DNA of 34,344 bases, taken from JAICWP01 sp035935775 (GTDB lineage: Bacteria; Acidobacteriota; Terriglobia; Terriglobales; Acidobacteriaceae). The position numbers and the translations under genes are program-made. This document shows positions 19,062-25,666 of this stretch, piece by piece. Below the pieces are notes generated by a model. The model worked only from the letters and a program-made list of their open reading frames with translations. It did not search any database and had not been told where the DNA came from. Location of the stretch: contig DASYWT010000188.1 in the NCBI GenBank assembly GCA_035935775.1, positions 1 to 34,344 of the forward strand. The letters are read 5' to 3'. Position 1 is the first letter of the stretch, and each line of letters begins with the position of its first letter.

Positions 19062-20372
19062 TCAGGCCGGCACCGCCTCCAGCACCTTCGCCTCGAAGGG
19101 GCAGGGCCGGCCATTCAGGTGATCCTCAAATTCCTGCCGGTATTTCTTCACAATCGAAATCGCGGGCATGGCTGCGGCATCGCCCAAGGGGCAAAAGGTG
19201 CGGCCGAGCATGTTCTCCGCCAGGTACTGGATGTTGCCGATGTCCTTTTCCACGCCGCCACCGGTGTGAAAGCGGTTCAGCGTTTTCTTCAGCCAGTCCG
19301 TGCCTTCGCGGCAGGGAATGCACCACCCGCAGCTCTCGTGCTGGTAGAAGAGCATGATTCGTTGCAGGTACTTGACCATGCACGTGGTGTCGTCGAGGAC
19401 GACCACACCGCCCGAGCCCAGCATGGAGCCGGCTTTCATGAGCTGGTCGAAGTCCATCCCTACATCGCATTCATCGGCCTTGAGCACCGGGGTGGAAGAG
19501 CCGCCGGGCGTGACCGCCTTCAGCTTGCGGCCGCCCCGGATGCCGCCGGCAACCTCGTGAATCATCTTCTTCAGGTTGTAGCCCAGGGGCAGCTCGTAGA
19601 CGCCCGGCTTGGCCACGTGTCCGCTGAGGCAAAAAAGGCGTGTGCCGCCGTTCTTGGGCGTGCCCAGGCTGGCGTACCACTCGCCGCCGCCCAGCATGAT
19701 GTGGGGGACGCTGGCTAGCGTTTCCACGTTGTTGATAACAGTGGGTCCGCCCCAAAGGCCAACCACAGCGGGGAAGGGCGGGCGGATGCGGGGGATGCCG
19801 CGCTTTCCCTCCAGCGATTCCATCAGCGCCGATTCTTCGCCCACCTCGTAGGCGCCGGCGCCGCCGTGCCAGTAAACGTCGAAATCGTAGCCGCTGCCAA
19901 AAATATTCTTGCCCAGGCAGCCGCGGGCATAGGCATCGGCCAGCGCTTTCTGCATGATCTCCGAAAGATAGCGGTACTCGCCCCGAATATAGATGTAGCC
20001 GGTGTGCGAGCCCACAGCGATGCCGGCGACCACCACCCCTTCAATCACCGCATGTGGATCGTGTTCCAGGATAAGGCGGTCCTTGCAGGTGCCGGGCTCG
20101 CTCTCGTCGCCGTTGCAGAGCACGTACTTGGGCTTGGGCGCCTGCTTGGGCACAAAGCTCCATTTCATGCCGGTGGGAAAGCCGGCCCCGCCGCGGCCGC
20201 GCAGGTTGGAAGCCTTCATCTCGTTGATGATGGCATCCGGGCCGATGCTCAGCGCCTTCTGCACCGCCTTGTAGCCGTCGAGCTCGAGGTAGCGGTCGAG
20301 GTTGGCCGCACCCTGGCCGAAGCGCCGGGAGACGACCTTGACTTCATCGGGATGTGAGACCAGATCAGCCAT
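19062..20372 (-). CDS. nuoF: NADH-quinone oxidoreductase subunit F
   Basis: The 436-residue protein is the NADH- and FMN-binding subunit of complex I. The FMN/NADH glycine-rich motif GRGGAGFPTG is at residues 59-68, and CNGDESEPGTCKDR follows at about 86-99. The N3 [4Fe-4S] ligands are in ESCGWCIPCREG near residue 350 and in the later FCPLGDAA segment. All expected motifs are intact. The ATG at 20372 has only ATTGATG-type repeat DNA upstream, with no ribosome binding site. The stop is next to the nuoF-nuoG repeat structure. Confidence 0.97.
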   Translation of the reverse strand: MADLVSHPDEVKVVSRRFGQGAANLDRYLELDGYKAVQKALSIGPDAIINEMKASNLRGRGGAGFPTGMKWSFVPKQAPKPKYVLCNGDESEPGTCKDRLILEHDPHAVIEGVVVAGIAVGSHTGYIYIRGEYRYLSEIMQKALADAYARGCLGKNIFGSGYDFDVYWHGGAGAYEVGEESALMESLEGKRGIPRIRPPFPAVVGLWGGPTVINNVETLASVPHIMLGGGEWYASLGTPKNGGTRLFCLSGHVAKPGVYELPLGYNLKKMIHEVAGGIRGGRKLKAVTPGGSSTPVLKADECDVGMDFDQLMKAGSMLGSGGVVVLDDTTCMVKYLQRIMLFYQHESCGWCIPCREGTDWLKKTLNRFHTGGGVEKDIGNIQYLAENMLGRTFCPLGDAAAMPAISIVKKYRQEFEDHLNGRPCPFEAKVLEAVPA

Positions 20373-20461
20373 GAAGAATTGATGATTGACGATTGTGGAT
20401 TGACGATTGATGGTTTCACAGGGTTTTCAATCGTCAATCGAAAATCATCAATCCACAATCA
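20373..20461. repeat. Inverted 7-nt array pair at the nuoE-nuoF junction
   Basis: An ATTGACG/ATTGATG array with 7-base period lies at about 20378-20413. Its inverted counterpart CAATCGTCAATC... lies at 20428-20461, with a 14-base centre between them. The minus-strand arm starts with the TGA stop codon of nuoE (20459-20461). The other arm ends 5 bases before the nuoF ATG. The arms share GATTGTGGATTGA in inverted form. Confidence 0.82.
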
Positions 20462-20941
20462 CTGCGTTCCTTTCCTCCCATACTCTCCCAGAATCTTCTC
20501 CACCTTCTCTGGCGTCAGCTTTTCATGGAAGTCGTAGTTCACCTGCATGGCAGGCGCCCAGCTGCAGGCGCCGATGCACTCAACCTCCTCGAACGAGAAC
20601 ATGCCGTCGGCAGTGGTTCCCTTGTGGCCGATGCCCAGGCGTTTTTTTATGTGCGCGATCACATCGTCGGCGCCGCAGAGCATGCAGCTGATATTGCGGC
20701 ACACCTGTACGTTGTACTTGCCGCGCGGCTTTGTGGTCAGCATGGAGTAGTAGCTGATCACGTTGCGCACTTCGAGTTCGGTCAATTCCAGGCGCTGCGC
20801 GATCTCGTGGATGGCCTCGTCGGTCAGATAGCCCAGTTCCTCCTGCATGTACAGAAGCGTCGGAACGAGCACGGACCGCTTGGTGGGATAGTGGTCCAGC
20901 ATTTGGGTGAAGCGAGACTCGAATTGGTCCGAAAACCTCAT
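20459..20941 (-). CDS. nuoE: NADH-quinone oxidoreductase subunit E
   Basis: The 160-residue thioredoxin-like protein carries the N1a [2Fe-2S] cluster and pairs with NuoF. The ligands are C81 and C86 (VCRNISCMLC) and C122 and C126 (ECIGACSWAP). The N-terminal helical segment LVPTLLYMQEELGYL is typical. Length is normal. Its ATG overlaps the TGA of the preceding four-helix-bundle gene (ATGA). The sequence upstream is an 8-base repeat array without a Shine-Dalgarno site, so translation probably depends on coupling to the upstream frame. Confidence 0.96.
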   Translation of the reverse strand: MRFSDQFESRFTQMLDHYPTKRSVLVPTLLYMQEELGYLTDEAIHEIAQRLELTELEVRNVISYYSMLTTKPRGKYNVQVCRNISCMLCGADDVIAHIKKRLGIGHKGTTADGMFSFEEVECIGACSWAPAMQVNYDFHEKLTPEKVEKILGEYGRKGTQ

Positions 20942-21336
20942 GATTGTGTAATCGGGTAATCGGGTAATTGTGTAATTGATCGCTTACTGCGTGCAGTGCC
21001 GTAAGAAGCCGTGAAAATTGCCGCCAGTTCTTGCGCCTCTTTCAAAAGGCCCTCCAGCCGCGAAGTGGGAACCATTCCCGACTCGCAGATCAGTTCCAAC
21101 CAAAACACGGTTTCGTCCGCCTCTTCCATCACGATTCCAACTATTGCCGCAAACTCCCGCCGCGATCTCGCACGACACGCGGCCCGATAATTCGCAGCAA
21201 CTGAAGTACCGCTGCGCAGCAACTGCTTGCCAATAACCTGCGCGTCTCCGCTTCTGGGCAAAGCGCGGAATAGCCGGATGACGCGCAGCGCGAACTTCTT
21301 GGTTCGCTCTCTTGAATCTTCTGGCTTCGACGCCAT
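20938..21336 (-). CDS. Four-helix-bundle protein (S23/IVP-like, TIGR02436 type)
   Basis: The 132-residue product matches the four-helix-bundle family known from 23S rRNA intervening sequences. The diagnostic parts are ERTKKFALRVIRLFRALP, IGKQLLRSGTSVAANYRAA, CRARSRREFAAIVGIVMEEADE, FWLELI and LEGLLKEAQELAAIF. Helices are visible throughout. The last residues, ITQLPDYPITQS, are encoded by the flanking 8-base array, and the TGA overlaps the nuoE ATG. I prefer the ATG at 21336 (MASKPEDSRERTKK); another in-frame ATG at 21363 would add 9 residues. The protein is basic and may bind RNA, but its function in this family is unknown. It is not a complex I subunit and interrupts the usual nuoD-nuoE order. 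Confidence 0.85.
   Translation of the reverse strand: MASKPEDSRERTKKFALRVIRLFRALPRSGDAQVIGKQLLRSGTSVAANYRAACRARSRREFAAIVGIVMEEADETVFWLELICESGMVPTSRLEGLLKEAQELAAIFTASYGTARSKRSITQLPDYPITQS
20942..20980. repeat. 8-nt array arm before nuoE
   Basis: Units of the form TGTGTAAT and CGGGTAAT are repeated in tandem with an 8-base period, ending directly at the nuoE start codon. On the minus strand it encodes the last residues of the four-helix-bundle protein. An inverted counterpart lies at 21361-21400; the two share TAATCGGGTAATTGTGTA in inverted form. Confidence 0.85.
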
Positions 21337-21360
21337 ACTGACCACCCTTGCGCCGATTTT

Positions 21361-21400
21361 CAATACACAATTACCCGATTACACAATTACTCAATTACCT
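21361..21400. repeat. 8-nt array arm after the nuoD stop
   Basis: This is the inverted partner of the array at 20942-20980. Read on the minus strand it starts within the nuoD stop region: the TAA stop (21395-21397) is part of the first GTAATTG unit. The two arms enclose the four-helix-bundle gene, giving a structure with terminal inverted repeats of about 40 bases. Confidence 0.85.
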
Positions 21401-22600
21401 GTCTATTTCTCCCAGCACAATATCAATGCTGCCGATGGCGGCCACCACATCCGCGATCAGGCGGCCTTCGCACATCTTGGGTAACACCTGCAGGTTCACG
21501 TATGAAGGCGAGCGCATGTGCACGCGGTAGGGCTTGGCGGTGCCGTCGCTGACCACGTAGTAGCCCATCTCGCCGCGCGGCGACTCAATTGCCTGGTAAA
21601 CCTCGCCTGCCGGCACAGTAAAGCCCTCCGTAATGATCTTGAAGTGGTAGATGAGGGCTTCCATTTGTGTCTTCATCTTCTCGCGCTCGGGCAGCACCAC
21701 CTTGGGCGCCTCCGCCTTGATGGGGCCTTCGGGCAAGCCCGCGAGCGTCTGCTGAACAATTTTGTTGGACTCGCGCAGTTCCTCCACCCGCACCATGTAG
21801 CGGGAGAAGACGTCGCCATCGCTGCGCACCGGCACCTTGAACTGGAACTGGTCGTAGCCGGAGTAGGGCATGTCACGGCGCAAGTCCCAATCCACGCCCG
21901 ACGCGCGCAGGGTGGGCCCGGTGGCGCCCAGGGCAAGGGCATCGTCCGGCGCCAGGTAAGCCACGTTTTTCGTACGTTCCACCCAGATGGGGTTGGAGGT
22001 CAGCAGGCCTTCGTATTCGTCTACCTTCTCAGGGAACCGGTCAGTAAACTGCTTTACGCGCTCGAACAAGCCCAGCGGCGGCTCCAGGGCCAGGCCGCCT
22101 ACGCGGAAGTAGGAGGTCATCATGCGCTGGCCACTGACCATCTCAAAGATGCGCAGCAGGTCTTCGCGCTCGCGGAAGCAATAGAGGAAGACCGACATGG
22201 CGCCGATATCGAGAGCATGCGTGCCCAGCCACACCAGGTGGGAGTTGATGCGGGTCAGTTCGTTGAGCATCACTCGGATCCACTGCGCTCGCGGCGGTAT
22301 CTCAAGTCCCAGCAGCTTTTCGGCCGCCAGCACATAGCACAAGTTGTTGGTCAGCGGGCAGAGATAATCAATACGATCGGTGAGGGGCACCACCTGCTGG
22401 TAGAACTTGGCTTCGCAGGTTTTCTCAATGCCGGTGTGCAGGTAGCCGATATCCGGCATCATGCGCACCACGTTTTCGCCGTCAATCTCCAGAATCAGGC
22501 GCAGCACGCCGTGAGTGGAGGGGTGCTGCGGGCCCATGTTCAGGACCATGGTGCGATCCTGGCCAGGCTCGATGACGGGAGTTGTGGTCAGATGGCCCAT
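21395..22600 (-). CDS. nuoD: NADH-quinone oxidoreductase subunit D
   Basis: The 401-residue protein is the 49-kDa-type quinone-site subunit. HPSTHGVLRLILEIDGE near residue 27 and IGYLHTGIEK near residue 52 are the signature segments. The C-terminal ESPRGEMGYYVVSDG and the RVHMRSPSYVNLQ segment are also intact. It is not fused to NuoC. The start lies 2 bases after the nuoC stop. The stop codon TAA is shared with the first unit of the repeat array that follows. Partner subunits NuoB and NuoI, which complete the Q module, are not encoded in this window. Confidence 0.97.
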   Translation of the reverse strand: MGHLTTTPVIEPGQDRTMVLNMGPQHPSTHGVLRLILEIDGENVVRMMPDIGYLHTGIEKTCEAKFYQQVVPLTDRIDYLCPLTNNLCYVLAAEKLLGLEIPPRAQWIRVMLNELTRINSHLVWLGTHALDIGAMSVFLYCFREREDLLRIFEMVSGQRMMTSYFRVGGLALEPPLGLFERVKQFTDRFPEKVDEYEGLLTSNPIWVERTKNVAYLAPDDALALGATGPTLRASGVDWDLRRDMPYSGYDQFQFKVPVRSDGDVFSRYMVRVEELRESNKIVQQTLAGLPEGPIKAEAPKVVLPEREKMKTQMEALIYHFKIITEGFTVPAGEVYQAIESPRGEMGYYVVSDGTAKPYRVHMRSPSYVNLQVLPKMCEGRLIADVVAAIGSIDIVLGEIDR

Positions 22601-22602
22601 AG

Positions 22603-23100
22603 CTACCGGTATCCCTCAACTGGATAGTCCTTGCGCAGCGGGTGGCCTTCCCAGTCCTCGGGCATAAGAAGGCGGCGCAGGTAGGGATGACCCTGAAAGC
22701 GCACGCCGAAGAGGTCAAAAACCTCGCGCTCGAAGTAATTGGCCGCCGGCCAAACCGTGGTGATAGATTCCAGGCTGGAGTCCGAGCCCGGCACTTGCAC
22801 CTTGAGGCGCACCCGCTCCTTCCGCTTCATGGAAAGCAGGTGGTAAACCACTTCAAAGCGGGGCTCGGAAGGGTACAGGTCCACGCAGGTCAGGTCGGAA
22901 AGAAAGTTGAACTGGGCTTCGGCCGAATCTTTCAGGATCGCGCAAGCCTCGCGGATGGCGCCACGCTCCACATAGATGGTGAGCTCGTTGCGGTCGAGCC
23001 TGGCTGACTGCACGGCTTCACGCCGCCAGGCCACGAGCGCGGCTACGGCTGGCCGCTCCAGCAGATCATCGAGTTTGGTAATAGGAGGGGCAATGGCCAT
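22603..23100 (-). CDS. nuoC: NADH-quinone oxidoreductase subunit C
   Basis: The 165-residue protein is the 30-kDa-type subunit of the Q module. The C-terminal signature is clear: YFEREVFDLFGVRFQGHP followed by LMPEDWEGHPLRKDYPVEG. The N-terminal half has the usual alpha-beta fold pattern, with VDLYPSEPRFEVVYHLLS in the middle. It follows the nuoA stop with no gap; nuoB, normally between them, is missing. It ends 2 bases before the nuoD start. Confidence 0.96.
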   Translation of the reverse strand: MAIAPPITKLDDLLERPAVAALVAWRREAVQSARLDRNELTIYVERGAIREACAILKDSAEAQFNFLSDLTCVDLYPSEPRFEVVYHLLSMKRKERVRLKVQVPGSDSSLESITTVWPAANYFEREVFDLFGVRFQGHPYLRRLLMPEDWEGHPLRKDYPVEGYR

Positions 23101-23490
23101 CTAAAGCGACTCTCCCCGGGTGGTGGACCAGTCCAGCACCCCCTTCTTCCAGACATAGAAGAATCCCACCAGCACAATGCCGATGTACACCAGCATCTCC
23201 CAGAAGCCGAACATCTTGAGCTCCCGCAGCAGGATGGCCCAGGGGTAGAGGAAAACCGCTTCCACATCGAACAGGATGAAGAGCATGGCCACCAGGTAGA
23301 ACTTGACCGAGAAGCGCTCGCGGGCGTCCCCGGTGGGGATCATGCCGCATTCATAGGGCTGCATCTTGGCCCGGGTGGGCCGTCGTTGACCTACAATCCA
23401 GGATAGCAGGATGATGGCACTCGCCAGAGCTCCGGCAAAGACGAAGTAGATCAGCAGCGGCAGGTAGCGAGTGAAGTAATTGTCCGGCAT
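23101..23490 (-). CDS. nuoA: NADH-quinone oxidoreductase subunit A
   Basis: The 129-residue protein has three predicted helices (about 10-32, 63-85, 93-113) and the family loop PYECGMIPTGDARERFSVKFYLVAMLFILFDVEAVFLYPWA. The conserved Cys and acidic residues of the loop and the FDVEAVFLYPW motif are intact. It is the first gene of the nuo operon and is adjacent to nuoC without spacing. Upstream, on the minus strand, the 23491-23560 region has AT-rich -10-like elements (TATATT, TATATA) but no convincing -35. Confidence 0.96.
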   Translation of the reverse strand: MPDNYFTRYLPLLIYFVFAGALASAIILLSWIVGQRRPTRAKMQPYECGMIPTGDARERFSVKFYLVAMLFILFDVEAVFLYPWAILLRELKMFGFWEMLVYIGIVLVGFFYVWKKGVLDWSTTRGESL

Positions 23491-23631
23491 AGAGCTGGCT
23501 GTATATAATTCGCGGCCAATATAAGGGCTAAACTAGTTAGATTAGGTTTTGCCAGTTGCCACTGTCAAGCCTGCGCGGGTTGGCAGCGGCGCGGAAGGGG
23601 TTATCCGCACTGGTACGCGCAGCAGGTTTTT

Positions 23632-24222
23632 ATGATTTTTGGTTTCAATACCGATGTGAAGCACCAGGATACGGTTTACCACGTGCAGAGCGAGGCCCGG
23701 GAACACGAACACCTGCTGCAGACCCAGGTTTTCGTGCGTGGCCGGTGCATAGGAAAACTGGCTACCCCGTACCAGCACGGCGGGCAGCGCGAAGATGCTT
23801 CCGAAAAACAGCTGGAGCAGGGCCTGCGGGCGCAGCACAAGTCGGTGCTGGACGCCATCCGCGAAGGCCGGCTGGAGGGCGTGCTCGGCCGCCCCGAACA
23901 GGAAATCCCCAAGGCCCCCGGTGGCCTCAAACTGCAGTGGACCAATGCCGACACGCTGCGCTCAGCCGACGGCCTTACTGTGAAGATGCTGGTTACCGAG
24001 GGCGAGGCTCCGGTGGATGGCGCCAAAGTAACCGCCCGCCTGAAGCGGCCCGAGGGCGAACCTCTCTATTCCCAGGCGGTCACCGATTCTTCCGGAACCG
24101 CGGAACTGAGGCTGGGAGTCGCCGAGCCGGGCCTTTCAGATTCCGACATTCTGGTGCAGGCCACCCATGGGGGACGGGTGGTCACCCGCAAGTTCCGCCT
24201 GCGCCGGGCCGCCCGGGCGTAA
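23632..24222 (+). CDS. Conserved hypothetical protein, divergent from nuoA
   Basis: The 196-residue protein begins MIFGFNTDVKHQDTVYHVQS and has no signal peptide or membrane helix. The N-terminal 50 residues form a short beta-rich segment (TVYHVQSEAREHEHLLQTQV FVRG). The middle is helical, with a charged EKQLEQGLRAQHKSVLDAIREG stretch. The C-terminal 95 residues look like a carboxypeptidase-regulatory or Ig-like beta domain (VKMLVTEGEAPVDGAKVTARL...DSSGTAELRLGV). I recall related acidobacterial hypothetical proteins but cannot name a function. It is transcribed away from the nuo operon. A longer upstream frame exists in another phase but lacks family features. Confidence 0.72.
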   Translation: MIFGFNTDVKHQDTVYHVQSEAREHEHLLQTQVFVRGRCIGKLATPYQHGGQREDASEKQLEQGLRAQHKSVLDAIREGRLEGVLGRPEQEIPKAPGGLKLQWTNADTLRSADGLTVKMLVTEGEAPVDGAKVTARLKRPEGEPLYSQAVTDSSGTAELRLGVAEPGLSDSDILVQATHGGRVVTRKFRLRRAARA

Positions 24223-24488
24223 AACCAAACCATACCATTCACCACAGAGGACGTGGATCAATTGACGATTGATGATTGTCGATTGATGATTGAAAACCAA
24301 CCTTTGCCCGTGCAACTTTTACCGGAGTCATGCTGAGCGCCTTCAGGCCCGAAGCATCTCGCGTGCCGGAGCAACAAGCTTAGTGGTGCGCGCGGGATCC
24401 TTCGGCGCTCAAGCGCCTCTGGATGACGCCGAAAAATAGATCAGTTCTGCATCCTCGGCGTCTCGGCGGTGCTTTGTAGAATTGAATT
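24223..24488. repeat. Intergenic repeats before thiS
   Basis: No gene is visible. An ATTGACG/ATTGATG array, of the same family as that between nuoE and nuoF, lies at about 24259-24295. Palindromic GCGCCTTCAGG...GATCCTTCGG...GGATGACGCC-type repeats follow at about 24325-24430. A CCTCGGCG-type remnant at about 24450-24470 resembles the arrays around lctP. Confidence 0.65.
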
Positions 24489-24692
24489 ATGAAGCTGCAG
24501 ATCAATGGCGAGGAGCAGGAGCTGGCCGACGGCCTGACGCTGGCTGCATTGCTTGAGGAGTTGGGCATGAAGGCGGACCGTGTGGCCGTAGAACTGAACC
24601 GCGAGATCGTGCGCCGCGACCTCTGGCAGCAAACCCATCTGCAGCCTGGCGATCGTCTGGAGATTGTGCAATTTGTAGGCGGCGGATACTAA
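24489..24692 (+). CDS. thiS: Sulfur carrier protein ThiS
   Basis: The 67-residue protein is a ubiquitin-fold sulfur carrier for thiazole synthesis: MKLQINGEEQELADGLTLAALLEELG, a VAVELNREIVRRD segment and LQPGDRLEIVQFVGGGY at the end. Length is typical for ThiS. The C-terminus is Gly-Gly-Gly-Tyr rather than a free Gly-Gly. ThiF-type adenylation acts on a terminal Gly-Gly, so trimming or a tolerant partner would be needed. No other thiamin gene is near. It converges on the acetyltransferase gene; only a 17-base GCCAAAAGCCAAAAG repeat lies between them. Confidence 0.85.
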   Translation: MKLQINGEEQELADGLTLAALLEELGMKADRVAVELNREIVRRDLWQQTHLQPGDRLEIVQFVGGGY

Positions 24693-24709
24693 CAGCCAAA
24701 AGCCAAAAG

Positions 24710-25471
24710 CTAGCCACAGTTCTCGAGCACCACTCCGAAGTACTCGCGCAAAGCTGCGCGCCATTCCTCCTCAGAGGAAAGCATCCGTTCTTCCTTACTT
24801 CCATCCCGGGTGATTACCAGCTTCATGTCAGAGAGCGTGATGCGACCCTCGGCCGTAGCCCGCGTGCACAGGCGCTTGCGGGTGAAGCTCGATTCCGGCG
24901 AGGTTTGGTGGTAGTGGCACATGCCGGCGAATTCCGCGAGTTGGCGGGGCTGAAGCGTGAACTGGTACATCTGTTTCCAGGGGTTACCGGCCTCCCATTT
25001 TTCAAGCTGGAGCCGGTTGTCCGCTTCCATGAGGCGGTAGATTTGCTCGCCAATTTGCTGCCCGATTCCCGGCAGAAGGCGCAGCGGTTCGATAAACGAG
25101 TCGCCGAAGCCCACGTCCGCGAGCCAGGGCTGGTCCAGGTCTACGCGCAGGGTGAGGTGATCGAATTCGGGGCCGAAGCTGCCGTCCTGGCGGGCCACCC
25201 GGGCGGAAAGCAGCGTGACCTTGAAGCCAATGGCCTCGAGCAGGGCGGCGAAAGCGCCGTTCATCTCGTAGCAGAAGCCACCGCGATGTTCTTCCACGAT
25301 CTTGCGCACAAAGGCGTCCTGATCCACCACGATCTTCCGGCCTCGCGAAATATCCAAATTCTCAAAGGGAACGCTGAGCATGTGAGCGCGGTGCAGAGCG
25401 CGCAGGACCTCCGGCGTGGGCGCAACTGGCCCGGTATAGCCAATACGTGCGAGATATGCGGGGAGGTTCAT
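24710..25471 (-). CDS. nat: Arylamine N-acetyltransferase
   Basis: The 253-residue cytosolic enzyme belongs to the NAT family, which transfers acetyl from acetyl-CoA to arylamines or hydrazines. The catalytic triad is visible: Cys in RGGFCYEMN (about residue 67), His in FDHLTLRV (about 105) and Asp in ADVGFGD (about 119). The N-terminal LHRAHMLSVPFENLDI is also typical. Length is slightly below 270-280 but complete. The TAG stop is part of a CTTTTGGC repeat shared with the thiS side. No Shine-Dalgarno is seen; repeat DNA lies upstream. Confidence 0.92.
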   Translation of the reverse strand: MNLPAYLARIGYTGPVAPTPEVLRALHRAHMLSVPFENLDISRGRKIVVDQDAFVRKIVEEHRGGFCYEMNGAFAALLEAIGFKVTLLSARVARQDGSFGPEFDHLTLRVDLDQPWLADVGFGDSFIEPLRLLPGIGQQIGEQIYRLMEADNRLQLEKWEAGNPWKQMYQFTLQPRQLAEFAGMCHYHQTSPESSFTRKRLCTRATAEGRITLSDMKLVITRDGSKEERMLSSEEEWRAALREYFGVVLENCG

Positions 25472-25666
25472 GGGTCGAGATGAAAATCAAAAGCTAACGG
25501 CAGAGGAAGCGGAGAACGCCGAAAGCATCGTTTGATTTCTCGTTACGGATCATCATCCAAACTCAACACCATAGGGAATGATTCAAGACCTACTCTAAAC
25601 CTCTGCGTTGTCCATGTCCTCTGCGGTTTTCATTTCGTGGGAGAACCGAGAACGTGCCTGGGTCAG
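25472..25666. repeat. Inverted GCAGAGG-type arrays between lctP and nat
   Basis: Two arms of the CTCTGCGG/CGCAGAGG family face each other: about 25481-25527 near nat and about 25596-25637 near lctP. The sequence between them has no visible gene. The same repeat family occurs at the lldD-lctP junction. Confidence 0.7.

Noticed and set aside
20373..21400. CRISPR-like arrays
   Set aside because: Units are only 7-9 bases, directly tandem and without spacers; no cas genes are present.
20938..21400. Diversity-generating retroelement accessory gene (Avd) for the four-helix-bundle protein
   Set aside because: Avd belongs to the same fold group, but no reverse transcriptase, template repeat or variable protein is visible nearby.
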